Shown in pieces: positions 16,149 to 25,518 of a DNA stretch of 62,301 bases (positions are counted from its first letter, which is position 1; each line of letters starts with the position of its first letter). The DNA is from Virgibacillus litoralis (GTDB lineage Bacteria; Bacillota; Bacilli; Bacillales; Amphibacillaceae). The position numbers were made by a program, and so were the translations under genes. The stretch covers positions 1 to 62,301 of the forward strand of contig NZ_JAGGKK010000023.1 of NCBI RefSeq assembly GCF_017873675.1. The letters are read 5' to 3'. The notes under the pieces were generated by a model that worked only from the letters and a program-made list of their open reading frames with translations, was not told where the DNA came from and did no database searches.

Positions 16149-17882
16149 ATGTTTAAAAACAAATTTAAATTCAACTTCAAAAAGTTCAACTTTAAGAATG
16201 TATCGATTGGGAAGAAGTACGGTCTTATTCTAATTTTAATTTTTACTTTATTTGGAGCTTCAACTGGAGCGGCAACAATGTTAATTTCAAATATAGGCGA
16301 TAATGTTGATGCATTGGAACGAAGAGGAGACAGGTCCATCAATCTTACTGAAATGGGTTCACTGACAAGGTCTAAAGGTATTCGAATTGTTGAATATCTT
16401 AATAGTCAGGATCAGGAAATTGCTGATGAATATGCGGCGAGCAGCGATCAGTTCGATGTATTGGAAACTCAATTGAGTGATAAAATGGATACGAAGGAAC
16501 AGCAAAAGTTATTTGATGAAATTGTTGAGAATGACCAATTGATAGATAAGTTGTTTGAACAACGAATTGTTGATGCCATTGAAAATGGTGATGAGCGAAC
16601 TGCTGAGCACTATGTAACGCAAGCGAACAAACTTAGGTCTGAAACAGTGGATTTATTGGAGAGTTTGCGGTCCATTGTTAACGAAGAACGTGAAGCAGCA
16701 ATAACACAAACGAAGGAAAGTCAGAATTTGACACTTATTATCCAGGTGGCATCTGTAGTTACAGCTATCATAATTGGCGGAATACTTGCTTACATAGTTA
16801 GTCGTAAAGTTTCACATAACCTGAATAGGGTAGTTGAAGTAAGTAATAAAATTGCCGATGGAGACCTGACTGTTCAAACAATTGAATACAATGGAAAAGA
16901 TGAAATTGGAAAACTTGCTACGGCAGTAAACACAATGAGTACAAACTTGCGAAGTGTAATTCAGCAGGTGGCAAATGTTTCGGAAACGGTAAACAGCCAA
17001 AGTGAAGAACTTACCCAGTCGGCCAATGAGGTAAAGTCAGGATCTGAACAAATTGCCACGACTATGCAGGAGTTATCTTCTGGTTCGGAAACACAGGCTA
17101 ACAGCGCAAGTGAACTATCCACGGTTATGGGATCATTTTCAACTAAGGTTATGGAAGCTAATGATAATGGGGAGCGTATTCAACAAGCCTCAAGTGATGT
17201 ACTTGGTATGACAGATAAAGGTAGTCAGCTGATGGAGTCTTCTACAGAACAAATGATTAAGATTGACCAAATTGTTAAAGATGCTGTTGAAAAAGTGGAA
17301 GGTTTGGATTCCAAATCCAAGGAAATATCCAAATTGGTCTCGGTAATTAAGGATATTGCCGAACAAACAAATCTTCTAGCGTTGAACGCAGCAATTGAAG
17401 CTGCCCGGGCAGGTGAGCATGGAAAAGGTTTTGCTGTAGTAGCTGATGAGGTACGGAAGCTTGCCGAACAGGTTTCCGTTTCTGTTACGGATATTACAGA
17501 AATTGTGGCAAGTATCCAAAATGAATCAACCACAGTATCTGAATCGTTACAAGGCGGATATCGTGAGGTTGAACAAGGAACAGGCCAAATCAAAACAACA
17601 AGTGAGACATTTAATGGAATTAATACAGCCGTTAAAGAAATGGTTGATAGCATAAACACGGTATCTGAAAATTTATCCGAAATTTCAGCAGGGAGTCAGG
17701 AAATGAATGGGTCTATTGAGGAAATTGCATCTATTTCTGAAGAATCTGCTGCGGGCGTTGAGCAAACTTCTGCCTCGGCGCAGCAAACAAGCAGTTCAAT
17801 GGAGGAAGTGGCAGCAAGCTCAGAGGACCTTGCCAAGTTAGCAGAAGAATTGAATGGCTTAGTAAGACAATTTAAATTATAA
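16149..17882 (+). CDS. Methyl-accepting chemotaxis protein
   Basis: A 577-aa transmembrane chemoreceptor. The short basic, Phe/Lys-rich N-terminus is followed by TM1 (about 24-47), an extracellular helical sensor of about 145 residues (four-helix-bundle type), TM2 (about 194-216) and a HAMP domain. The long signalling coiled coil has the invariant hairpin tip, with [20 protein letters not shown] at its core. It would signal through CheA/CheW. The ligand is unknown. A putative c-di-GMP riboswitch plus terminator in its leader suggests that expression follows the motile/sessile switch. GAGGGG precedes the ATG. Confidence 0.94.
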   Translation: MFKNKFKFNFKKFNFKNVSIGKKYGLILILIFTLFGASTGAATMLISNIGDNVDALERRGDRSINLTEMGSLTRSKGIRIVEYLNSQDQEIADEYAASSDQFDVLETQLSDKMDTKEQQKLFDEIVENDQLIDKLFEQRIVDAIENGDERTAEHYVTQANKLRSETVDLLESLRSIVNEEREAAITQTKESQNLTLIIQVASVVTAIIIGGILAYIVSRKVSHNLNRVVEVSNKIADGDLTVQTIEYNGKDEIGKLATAVNTMSTNLRSVIQQVANVSETVNSQSEELTQSANEVKSGSEQIATTMQELSSGSETQANSASELSTVMGSFSTKVMEANDNGERIQQASSDVLGMTDKGSQLMESSTEQMIKIDQIVKDAVEKVEGLDSKSKEISKLVSVIKDIAEQTNLLALNAAIEAARAGEHGKGFAVVADEVRKLAEQVSVSVTDITEIVASIQNESTTVSESLQGGYREVEQGTGQIKTTSETFNGINTAVKEMVDSINTVSENLSEISAGSQEMNGSIEEIASISEESAAGVEQTSASAQQTSSSMEEVAASSEDLAKLAEELNGLVRQFKL

Positions 17883-17892
17883 GGATTGATGA

Positions 17893-17950
17893 ACAAAAGC
17901 ACTAATACGTCCTGTACGTCGGAGCTGGACGTGGCTGATTTTGGATAGTT
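17893..17950 (+). repeat. Fragment of GC-rich dispersed element
   Basis: GGAGCTGGACGTGGCTGATT followed by TTTCCTAA matches the right-hand part of the element at 52808-53060 (GGAGCTGGACGTCGCTGATT and TTTCCTAA). Only the distal 55 bp or so remain here. Confidence 0.65.
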
Positions 17951-17960
17951 TCCTAACATT

Positions 17961-18002
17961 AAAAAAGGATCGATCGCTATTAAATGCGAACGATCCTTTT
18001 AC
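17961..18002. terminator. Bidirectional terminator between convergent genes
   Basis: AAAAGGATCGaTCGC and GCGAaCGATCCTTTT form a long near-perfect stem with A and T tracts on either side, ending both the chemoreceptor and the acyl-CoA dehydrogenase transcripts. Confidence 0.88.
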
Positions 18003-18006
18003 TATA

Positions 18007-19164
18007 CTAGCTGTTTTGTGCTATGGCTTTATCCCCAAGTTGCATGATCGTCATATCATCCATTGGTGGGTTATGGATACCTGCTCTTACGTCACGATAA
18101 TGGCGCTGCAATGGGTTTTGTTTGGATAGGCTCCGTGCACCGGTGATACGCATTGCCAGGTCAACAATTTCTACTGCCTGATTCACAACGGATAATTTTG
18201 CTGCGCCAAGCTCTGGCTGCATTGATGCGCGTACCTCATCACTACTTTCATCCCATTTTTTAGCTACATCATACAGAAAACTGGAGCTTTGCATGACACG
18301 TAGTTCCATTTCTCCTATTTTTTGTTTTACGTTTGGAAGTTCCGATATTGTTCCTTTAATACTATTAGGCGAATACTCTGTTGCAAAGTTAACAGCATAC
18401 GCCTGGGCAGCCTTGGCTATCCCAAGATAGCATGCCGGAATGTGAAGCAGCCATCCTGCTGGGCTTTTTTTGCCTGGTGTGAGATATCCAACCAGATCAT
18501 CATCATTCACATATACGTCTGTCAGAACGAGATCATGGCTGCCTGTAGCTTTCATTGCTATAGAATCCCAAGTTTCATCGATCGTCACACCTTGGCATTC
18601 CCGTTTGACGAGGAAGTTCCCGACTTGGTCGGTTCCATCAATCGAAGCACTGACGAGAAAATAGGAGAGGATTGGCGCCATTGTCGTGAATGTTTTTCGC
18701 CCCGTAATAACCCATCCACCTTCATCAGATTTTCTTGCTGTAGTCTCAGGTTTACCTCCACGGGTTGGACTCCCCGTTGCTGGTTCAGTTGCAGCGCCAT
18801 TTAGCAGTGCTCCGGTTTTAATAACGTCTGTTGCAAATTCCTGATATTTTTCATCTTTCCAGCTATTGTTATCTCCGTTATGCTTGGTGATTCCCATATG
18901 CCAGCCGATAGATAATGCTGTTGCACCATCTGCTTGGGCAATTGTTTCCTGGTGACGCAGCATTTCATAGAGAGAGATTCCGAGCCCTCCATATTTTTGA
19001 GGGATTGTAATTGCTGGATAGCCAATTTCTTTTAGTTCATTAAAATTTTCAAAAGGGAATGTTCCATTTTCGTCATGCTCATTGGACCTATCTGTAAAAG
19101 GTCTTACTGTTTCTTCCATTAATTTTATGCGTTCTTCAATTGTATTTAGGTCAGTTATCTTCAT
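18007..19164 (-). CDS. Acyl-CoA dehydrogenase family protein (YdbM-like)
   Basis: A 385-aa flavoprotein with the three-part acyl-CoA dehydrogenase fold: an N-terminal helical domain (MPQKYGG-like segment IPQKYGGLGIS near 55-65), a central beta domain (GAATEPATGS near 125 and VITGRKTFTT near 150) and a C-terminal helical domain. It resembles Bacillus YdbM, an acyl-CoA dehydrogenase of unknown chain length. ATG 19164 has a perfect AGGAGG 6 nt upstream; the TTG two codons earlier is within that context and less likely. It is a single-gene unit. Confidence 0.9.
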   Translation of the reverse strand: MKITDLNTIEERIKLMEETVRPFTDRSNEHDENGTFPFENFNELKEIGYPAITIPQKYGGLGISLYEMLRHQETIAQADGATALSIGWHMGITKHNGDNNSWKDEKYQEFATDVIKTGALLNGAATEPATGSPTRGGKPETTARKSDEGGWVITGRKTFTTMAPILSYFLVSASIDGTDQVGNFLVKRECQGVTIDETWDSIAMKATGSHDLVLTDVYVNDDDLVGYLTPGKKSPAGWLLHIPACYLGIAKAAQAYAVNFATEYSPNSIKGTISELPNVKQKIGEMELRVMQSSSFLYDVAKKWDESSDEVRASMQPELGAAKLSVVNQAVEIVDLAMRITGARSLSKQNPLQRHYRDVRAGIHNPPMDDMTIMQLGDKAIAQNS

Positions 19165-19329
19165 ATTCAACCTCCTGTATTTCCGATAAAAATAGTCGGA
19201 TTTATTAATTGTATTATTTCATTTAGATTATGAAAGTTCAAGATTTTAGACTGGGTAAGGTATATTATATAATATTTCTCCCATCCCCGAATAAAATGGT
19301 ATTAACGGCATTCGTAAAGGAAGAATCTA

Positions 19330-19743
19330 ATGAACAGTTTTGGAGTAAACCTGCCAATTTCGTCAAATTTACTTTTAAGAGTCTTTGAAAAAAGACTGGC
19401 TCAGCAAAATTCTGTGCAGGACTTATCTATATCCATGGAAGATGATTTAATACGGATCAGCGGTGTGGCTAAAAAACTGTTCTTTAATATGTATTTTGAA
19501 ATAGATTTAAAACCAATGTATGCGGACAAGCGGTTGCTGTATTTTCAAATTAATAGGATAACACCGCTTAATTTAGGGTGGCTAAAAAGTAAAATATTCA
19601 ACAGACCACCTTTTTTAAATTATAAAAAAGATATGATAATGATTGATTTGAATTGTATTAACAGGATTAGAGATATACCGGTTGGAAATGTCAAAGGGTT
19701 CAATGTTATCGGGGATAAGTTATGGGTTAAATTAGGACTATAA
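19330..19743 (+). CDS. Hypothetical protein (137 aa)
   Basis: I do not recognise a family. The protein has no clear membrane segment. It alternates short basic and hydrophobic stretches (FEIDLKPMYADKRLLYFQIN, about 55-74) in a way that suggests a beta-rich lipid- or ligand-binding fold, but this is only an impression. AGGAAG precedes the ATG. It is followed 25 nt later by another small gene with its own GGAGG, so the two probably form a bicistron. Confidence 0.65.
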   Translation: MNSFGVNLPISSNLLLRVFEKRLAQQNSVQDLSISMEDDLIRISGVAKKLFFNMYFEIDLKPMYADKRLLYFQINRITPLNLGWLKSKIFNRPPFLNYKKDMIMIDLNCINRIRDIPVGNVKGFNVIGDKLWVKLGL

Positions 19744-19768
19744 TTGCCAGTCGATTAGGAGGGATACG

Positions 19769-20209
19769 ATGAGGATAGTGCTGCTGTTAGTGGTTACCCT
19801 AGGTATTGGTTTTACCATATATTTTCTCATTGATAAGTCTCCTGAAGATTATGCTGTTGGGGCTGTTGACATGTTTTATGCATATGAACAGGATGGGGCC
19901 TTTTCTGATTCCTGGGCGATGTTTCATCCATTAATGAAAGAGAAGTTTGATAAAGGGCATTATCTGCAGGATCGTGCACACGTGTTCATGAATCACTTTG
20001 GTGTTACTACGTTTACTTACTCTCTAGATGAAGCAGTGGAAGTAAAGAACTGGAAAATTGAAGAAGGAGCAGAACCGATTGATCTAGTTTATAAAGTGAC
20101 AGTGACACAAGATTATAAAGGTAAATATGGCAGGTTTCATATAGTCCAGGATATTTACGCAACGGTGATTGAAGAGGAGTGGAAAATACTTTGGGACTAT
20201 AATAAGTAG
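19769..20209 (+). CDS. Membrane-anchored hypothetical protein (146 aa)
   Basis: An N-terminal hydrophobic segment (about residues 3-21, IVLLLVVTLGIGFTIYFLI) acts as signal anchor. The exported part, about 120 aa, is rich in aromatic residues (MFYAYEQ, SWAMFHPLM, EEWKILWDYNK). The layout recalls NTF2/SnoaL-like extracellular domains with a helix at the start and strands at the end, but no motif proves it. GGAGG precedes the ATG. Its stop codon lies 4 nt before a 21-bp tandem-repeat array, so any original downstream terminator has been replaced or displaced. Confidence 0.7.
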   Translation: MRIVLLLVVTLGIGFTIYFLIDKSPEDYAVGAVDMFYAYEQDGAFSDSWAMFHPLMKEKFDKGHYLQDRAHVFMNHFGVTTFTYSLDEAVEVKNWKIEEGAEPIDLVYKVTVTQDYKGKYGRFHIVQDIYATVIEEEWKILWDYNK

Positions 20210-20213
20210 ACCT

Positions 20214-20774
20214 GTAGTCGAGCGACAACATCCCAAAGTCGAGCGACAACGCCCCAAAGTCGAGCGACAACGCCTCAAAGTCGAGCGACGACGCCCCAAA
20301 GTCGAGCGACAAAGCCCCAAAGTCGAGCGACAACATCCAAAAGTCGAGCGACAAAGCCCCAAAGTCGAGCGATAAAGCCTCAAGGTCGAGCGACAACATC
20401 CCAAAGTCGAGCGACCACGTCCTAAAGTCGAGCGACGACGCCCCAAAGTCGAGCGACAACGCCTCAAAGTCGAGCGACGACGTCCCAAAGTCGAGCGACG
20501 ACGCCTCAAAGTCGAGCGACGACGCACAAAAGTTGAGCGACGACGCCTCAAAGTCGAGCGACCACGTCCTAAAGTCGAGCGACGAAGCCCTAAAGTCGAG
20601 CGACGACGCCCCAAAGTCGAGCGACGACGCCCCAAAGTCGAGCGACAACGCCTCAAAGTCGAGCGACGACGCCTCAAAGTCGAGCGACGACGCCCTAAAG
20701 TCGAGCGACGACGCCTCAAAGTCGAGCGAGCCCCATCTAAAATCGCTCCCCTCAAGGTCAAGCGACAACTTTAT
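20214..20774. repeat. Tandem array of a 21-bp unit (about 26 copies)
   Basis: The unit is AAAGTCGAGCGACGACGCCYC, with the invariant core GTCGAGCGAC (itself GTCG-AG-CGAC). About 26 consecutive units differ mainly at the three or four bases after the core (ACGACGCC, ACAACGCC, ACAACATC, ACCACGTC). The unit length is a multiple of three, so several frames on both strands stay open and give low-complexity peptides; none has a credible ribosome binding site, and I do not call a gene. The last unit (20755-20768) supplies the final codons and stop of the minus-strand gene. Confidence 0.95.
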
Positions 20775-22437
20775 ATAAATAAATTTTCCACGGGGATTCA
20801 CTGTTTTCGAAGCTCCGCTCATATTTAAGCCCATTCTCTTCGTAATTCAAAATAGGCAGGGCAGAGAACACATAGTCTCCACCTAACTTAGACAGTGCCT
20901 CACTATTTATATTGAGATTTTCTAATTCTTTGTTACTTTGCTTTGTGAATCGATAATTTTCGCCGAGCTCACTTACATACATATACAGTCTGCCGCCCCA
21001 GGTATCGAAATAATTCTTTAGGTTAGAATTTTTTTCAAGTTCGGGTGCGATTATTTTTCGGAATTTGTGCTTGTATTCTAATGGAAAACTGTTGTTATAC
21101 GTATCAAGTGTATAGAATCCGTTATATTGAGCAATGGTTGGGTGCATAGCAATGCTGACAACTTCGTATTTGGATTGGTCCTTACCAATATAACTTTCAA
21201 TCGAATCAAATAAATCCTCTGAATAAAATTCTGCAAATGTTGGAGTCCCAATCCTGCTGTATTTATTCTCTTCATTTAAATAAAACACGATGCTGCATTG
21301 GGCAACAATTACCATGACTACTAAAATTTTTCCAAATCGGATATGCTTCCTTAGAATCCACAATGCCAACGCAAAGCAGATATACCAAATCATCGGGTCG
21401 AGAAAATGTATCCTGCTGAAGTTAAACGTGTTCAGAATCATTATTTCATCTTTTAATACACGCCATCCTTCCCAATACCAAAATGCATACCAGAGTGAAA
21501 TCAAGGCGTTGAATATAATTAAGCTAAGTAATAATTTCGGTTTCAGATTACGATATGCTGCAACTAGGAATGCAACACCGATAACAGGGATGATGATTTT
21601 GGTGTGGACTGCCATGTCGTGCGTATGTCCGTTAATGAAATTATGGGAAAATAACTCCAATGTCTCTGCCAAATCATTATGTCCAAGGTCATTTTCTGTC
21701 CGGTGCGATGTAAATCCATCACTAAAAAACATGGAATAAAGTAACAAATAATTTTTCATCAAAAAGAGAACTGTCATAGAGGTAATCGCGGTAAAAAATG
21801 CACAGTTGGACTTTTTTAATCGTATCCAATCAATTAACCAAACTACACCCATCAGACCTAAGAAAAATACAAATGTAAGGATAAAACTTGAGAAAAACGG
21901 CAGTAAGAATAATACTAGCCAATAATATTTATTGATGTTCCACCCATGTTCGCGGATTGTTAAAAATACATGTAAAGCAAGCGGAAGTCCTGCAATTGAT
22001 AAGAGACCTGATGGCCAAAATGGCAGCAGTGCAAAACATAGTGCTGCACCAACTGAAATTAATGGTGTTCCGATACGATTTCGAAGTAAAATATACATTC
22101 CATAAAAAGCAACAAACCGCATGATTGTTTGCCCAATCGTATAAGCTGTCATCGGTTCGAAAAGTACATAAAGCCATACCATTGCATCAAATGGTGTGGC
22201 AAGTGAACTTCGTGGCAGTCCATTAATAACATTTGGTAGTGTTCCTGGTGAAAATAGCTGTCCACTTTCTACGAGCAGTTTGTACCAGACAATGTTTGAG
22301 TCTAAATTGTCGTGCACGCGAATATGTGTGTCTTCACCAAGAATGTAATATGGAAGCAGATAGGCGACGATCACCAGACATGCTAACGTTATTAATTTAG
22401 GTGTTGAAAAAAGCTTGTGTATGGGTGACCACATCAT
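20758..22437 (-). CDS. Large polytopic membrane protein (YkoS/DUF6044-like), possible GT-C glycosyltransferase
   Basis: A 559-aa protein with about ten to twelve membrane helices in the first 390 residues, then a C-terminal extracytoplasmic domain. It resembles Bacillus YkoS (DUF6044). A long first outer loop with acidic residues (HIRVHDNLDSNIVWYK, about 37-52) is the layout of GT-C glycosyltransferases that use lipid-linked sugars; that activity is an inference. It is the last gene of the dTDP-Fuc4NAc operon and overlaps wecE by 41 nt. Its last codons and stop come from the tandem-repeat array, so the original C-terminus may have been changed. Confidence 0.8.
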   Translation of the reverse strand: MMWSPIHKLFSTPKLITLACLVIVAYLLPYYILGEDTHIRVHDNLDSNIVWYKLLVESGQLFSPGTLPNVINGLPRSSLATPFDAMVWLYVLFEPMTAYTIGQTIMRFVAFYGMYILLRNRIGTPLISVGAALCFALLPFWPSGLLSIAGLPLALHVFLTIREHGWNINKYYWLVLFLLPFFSSFILTFVFFLGLMGVVWLIDWIRLKKSNCAFFTAITSMTVLFLMKNYLLLYSMFFSDGFTSHRTENDLGHNDLAETLELFSHNFINGHTHDMAVHTKIIIPVIGVAFLVAAYRNLKPKLLLSLIIFNALISLWYAFWYWEGWRVLKDEIMILNTFNFSRIHFLDPMIWYICFALALWILRKHIRFGKILVVMVIVAQCSIVFYLNEENKYSRIGTPTFAEFYSEDLFDSIESYIGKDQSKYEVVSIAMHPTIAQYNGFYTLDTYNNSFPLEYKHKFRKIIAPELEKNSNLKNYFDTWGGRLYMYVSELGENYRFTKQSNKELENLNINSEALSKLGGDYVFSALPILNYEENGLKYERSFENSESPWKIYLYKVVA

Positions 22438-23509
22438 CTACAGCCTCTTCTCCTATTCCAAAATATAAAGGTAAGCGAACAATTTTTTCACTTTCAGTTG
22501 TGGTAAACTGATCTTCGCCAATAAACTTTCCAAATTTTTTTCCTGCATGTGACGAATGCAGCGGCACGTAATGTGTTACGGCCATTATGTCATGTTTTTT
22601 AAGGTATGCAATCAACTCCTGCTGCTGATTGGTTTTTATATAAAACATATGGGAATTGTGTTGGCATTCTGATGGGACGTACGGAACTTCAACTTCGGGT
22701 AAATCAGTTAACGCATCGTAATATTGCCTCCATGCACGTAATCGGCTCTTATTAATCAAGTCGGCATGCTGTAATTGAACAGATAGATATGCTGCATTCA
22801 GGTCACTCAATAAATAGGATGAACCAACATCACGCCAAGTATATTTATCTACCATTCCTTTAAAGAATTGCTCCCGGTTTGTGCCTTTTTCCTGTAAAAT
22901 TTCTGCGCGTTCAACTGCCTCAGGGCGATTTACAATTAAGGCACCACCTTCACCGCAAGTGAAATTCTTTGTTTCATGAAAGCTTATCGCGCCAAAGTGG
23001 CCAATGGTACCAAGGGGTCTTCCTTTGTACGTGCTGAACAATGCCTGGGCTGCATCCTCTATAACCCATAGTCCGTAGCGATTTGCAATGTCCATTATTG
23101 CATCCATATCACAGGATATACCTGCATAGTGAACAACAACTATCGCCTTTGTACGCTTGGTTATTGCTGCTTCAATTGCATCCGGTGAGATATTCATCGT
23201 ATTAGGTTCGATGTCAACAAAGCGAATTGCAGTTCCTCTTAGTGCAAATGCATTGGCTGTCGAAACAAATGTGTACGATGGCATGATGACCTCATCTTCT
23301 TCTCCAACTTCCGTTAACAGTGTGGTCATTTCAAGTGCAGCTGTACATGATGGTGTCAGAATAACTTTCTCACACTGCAGTCGTGCTTCAAGCCAGTCGG
23401 TACATTTCTTTCCAAAAGGTCCATTTCCGGATAGCTTTGTTTGTTCAATTGCTTCCTTCATTGCTGTTGCTTCTTTTCCAATTACACATGGTTTATTAAA
23501 CGGAATCAA
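22397..23509 (-). CDS. wecE: dTDP-4-amino-4,6-dideoxygalactose transaminase (WecE/RffA)
   Basis: PLP-dependent sugar aminotransferase (DegT/DnrJ/EryC1 family, 370 aa) that converts dTDP-4-keto-6-deoxyglucose to dTDP-Fuc4N with glutamate. The PLP Lys181 lies in SFHETKNFT and Asp152 in EDAAQ. The close match to E. coli WecE runs through MIPFNKP, LTPSCTAALEM, EVIMPSYTFVSTANAFALRG and VDKYTWRD. It follows the SMR-like gene by 11 nt and uses the product of RfbB from the same operon. Confidence 0.92.
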   Translation of the reverse strand: MIPFNKPCVIGKEATAMKEAIEQTKLSGNGPFGKKCTDWLEARLQCEKVILTPSCTAALEMTTLLTEVGEEDEVIMPSYTFVSTANAFALRGTAIRFVDIEPNTMNISPDAIEAAITKRTKAIVVVHYAGISCDMDAIMDIANRYGLWVIEDAAQALFSTYKGRPLGTIGHFGAISFHETKNFTCGEGGALIVNRPEAVERAEILQEKGTNREQFFKGMVDKYTWRDVGSSYLLSDLNAAYLSVQLQHADLINKSRLRAWRQYYDALTDLPEVEVPYVPSECQHNSHMFYIKTNQQQELIAYLKKHDIMAVTHYVPLHSSHAGKKFGKFIGEDQFTTTESEKIVRLPLYFGIGEEAVDDVVTHTQAFFNT

Positions 23510-23520
23510 AATTAATCACC

Positions 23521-23886
23521 TCACAACGATTGACTTGTAACGATAATGCCCGCAACAATTAACGATAATCCAACTACTTTTTTTACAGTTACGGGATCTC
23601 CGAAAATAATTACGGAAAGCAGAAACACCAGAACAAATGACAGACTCATAAAAGGGTAAGCATAGCTGATATTGAATTTTGTCATTGCCGCCATCCAGAA
23701 AAGGGATGCGATAAATGCTGAAATGAAACCGGAAAGAATCCAAGGATTGAGTAATAAATGCAGGAGGAAATATACTTTATCAATTAGTGCTTCTGGTAGT
23801 AAGCCTGCTTTATCAATCTTCCATTTTAAAACAATTTGGCCATAAACGGTGAAGAATATTGTGCCAAAAATATAAAGATATCCCAT
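23521..23886 (-). CDS. SMR/ArnE-like small transporter, probable lipid-sugar flippase subunit
   Basis: A 121-aa protein with four predicted membrane helices. In place of the SMR drug-efflux glutamate region it has FTVYGQIVLKWK (about 11-22), like ArnE/EamA-type flippases of undecaprenyl-phosphate sugars. It lies between the acetyltransferase and the transaminase with gaps of 2 and 11 nt, so co-expression is certain. A role in flipping Und-P-Fuc4NAc is inferred from context; drug efflux is the alternative. Confidence 0.8.
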   Translation of the reverse strand: MGYLYIFGTIFFTVYGQIVLKWKIDKAGLLPEALIDKVYFLLHLLLNPWILSGFISAFIASLFWMAAMTKFNISYAYPFMSLSFVLVFLLSVIIFGDPVTVKKVVGLSLIVAGIIVTSQSL

Positions 23887-23888
23887 GA

Positions 23889-24563
23889 TTACACACCTGG
23901 TCCGGTTACTTTATGGTAAACGTCGACTGTATTGATAAGCCTAAAGCCAAGTGAATAAAATAGATTTAATGAAGCTACATTAGCAGCTGAAATGGACGTC
24001 CGTAACTCGTTATACCCTAACTTAAATTGCTCGGCACAGCCTTGGCTCGTAAATGCTTTTGCAAGACCTCTGCTTCGGTATTCCTCTTTAATTCCAAGCA
24101 GAAGAACTTTGTCATCTTCATAAGCAAAAAACCCTGCTATATCATCTTCATACATGAGAGCGAAAATCTGATCCTTCTCTTGAAGATCCTTTACCCAATT
24201 CATGTAGCGAGTGTCAGCCATCGAATTAGGGATATTGAAATCACGATGAAACCGACCGTGCTTGAACGATTCTTCCGCTATTAGAATAATCTCAGATGGA
24301 TTATAATCTTTCGTAATTGATGTAGCATCTTTATCGAAAAGGTGTAAGTTTTCTTTTTTACATAAGGGCTCGATTAAAGTGTCCATATAATAAAAATTAT
24401 ATTTAAGAAGGAGCTCCGGACTTTCCAAGGGGCCAATCTTAAGCGTGTAGTGTCCATCATACTTATTTGTTTCCTGAAGTGCTTCTTCAAATGTTCCGGT
24501 TACTTCAAATGTGTCCATATTAAAATTTCTCTTGTCCCAAGGGGTTTCCCGTAGGTGTTTCAT
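23889..24563 (-). CDS. wecD: GNAT acetyltransferase, probable dTDP-Fuc4N acetyltransferase (WecD-like)
   Basis: A 224-aa protein with a C-terminal GNAT domain. The acetyl-CoA motif is EYRSRGLAKAF (R-x-x-G-x-A, about 168), followed by the family end AANVASLNLFYSLGF. The N-terminal half is divergent, as in E. coli WecD (RffC), which N-acetylates dTDP-Fuc4N. The TDP-sugar transaminase next to it makes this the likely substrate. I chose ATG 24563 for its CGGAGC site; the longer ORF start overlaps the upstream gene. It begins 4 nt after the glycosyltransferase stop. Confidence 0.82.
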   Translation of the reverse strand: MKHLRETPWDKRNFNMDTFEVTGTFEEALQETNKYDGHYTLKIGPLESPELLLKYNFYYMDTLIEPLCKKENLHLFDKDATSITKDYNPSEIILIAEESFKHGRFHRDFNIPNSMADTRYMNWVKDLQEKDQIFALMYEDDIAGFFAYEDDKVLLLGIKEEYRSRGLAKAFTSQGCAEQFKLGYNELRTSISAANVASLNLFYSLGFRLINTVDVYHKVTGPGV

Positions 24564-24567
24564 ATTA

Positions 24568-25518
24568 TCAGCTCCGTTCGTCGTTATCTTCTGTCGTCTC
24601 ACGAATTAAATAAAGTGGCCTTGCCTTTGTTTCATTAAATACCTTGCCTAAGTATAGCCCGAGAACGCCAAAGTTGAAGAAAATTAATCCACCAATAAAG
24701 TAAATGGAGACCATGACACTAGTCCAGCCTTGAACTGGTTCTGCTAAAAAGAAGTATCTTGCAAATAGATACATCCCGTAAAGAAATGAGCCCAACGAAA
24801 TTAAGAAGCCGAATTGGATCGATAAGCGAAGCGGCTTATTTGATTGGGATATAATGGCATCAGTTGCTAGTGTCACCAGCTTTTTAATGTTATAAGAGGT
24901 TTTTCCTGCTTTCCTTGAGTTGTGCTCGACTTGGACGCTACTCGCTTTATACCCCATCCACTGAATGAAAAGCGGGAAGAAGCGATTTTGTTCGCGCATT
25001 TGCTTAAATCCATCTACCACTTTTTTGGAACTGATACTAAAGTTGGCAGCGGTATGGTCTGATTTCCCGCCTGTAAAATAGTCATAGACTCTGTAAAAAA
25101 GCTGTGATGATTTTCGCTTAAACCAATTGTCCTGACGTTGTATACGATGCCCAAATACGACCTCATATCCTTCTTGAGCTTTATCATACAATGTTTGGAT
25201 TTCTTCTGGACGGTCCTGTAGGTCACAATCCATCACCACAACCCAGTCGCCAGTGGTGTAGTCAAGGCCGGCTGTTATTGCATGGTGCTGCCCGAAATTC
25301 CTGGCAAGGTCAATTCCTCTTATTCGATCATCTGTTACGCTTAGCTGTTTAATGGTTTCCCAGGCATTATCAGGACTGGCATCGTTTACTAAGATAATTT
25401 CGAAGTGGGCCGGGATTTTTTCGATGGTGGTTTTAATACGGTCATAAAGTTGGTTTAAACAAGGTTCGCATCCATATACTGGAATGACTACAGAGATTGT
25501 TGGGTGACTTGTTCCCAT
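24568..25518 (-). CDS. GT2 glycosyltransferase, polyprenyl-phosphate type (YkoT/GtrB-like)
   Basis: A 316-aa family 2 glycosyltransferase with [10 protein letters not shown] at the start, VNDASPD and the DxD-type metal motif VMDCDLQDRPEE (about 91-102). Two C-terminal membrane helices (about 230-255 and 267-295) are typical of enzymes that put a sugar on dolichyl or undecaprenyl phosphate (DPM1, ArnC, GtrB). Here it probably makes Und-P-linked Fuc4NAc. Start uncertain: ATG 25518 gives the usual N-terminus and ATG 25533 is also open; both overlap the rfbB end. Confidence 0.87.
   Translation of the reverse strand: MGTSHPTISVVIPVYGCEPCLNQLYDRIKTTIEKIPAHFEIILVNDASPDNAWETIKQLSVTDDRIRGIDLARNFGQHHAITAGLDYTTGDWVVVMDCDLQDRPEEIQTLYDKAQEGYEVVFGHRIQRQDNWFKRKSSQLFYRVYDYFTGGKSDHTAANFSISSKKVVDGFKQMREQNRFFPLFIQWMGYKASSVQVEHNSRKAGKTSYNIKKLVTLATDAIISQSNKPLRLSIQFGFLISLGSFLYGMYLFARYFFLAEPVQGWTSVMVSIYFIGGLIFFNFGVLGLYLGKVFNETKARPLYLIRETTEDNDERS

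Noticed and set aside
20084-20834. Long open frames on both strands across the tandem repeats (up to 273 aa)
   Set aside because: They exist only because the unit is 21 bp. They give Ser/Asp/Leu/Arg low-complexity peptides, have no ribosome binding sites and overlap real gene ends.
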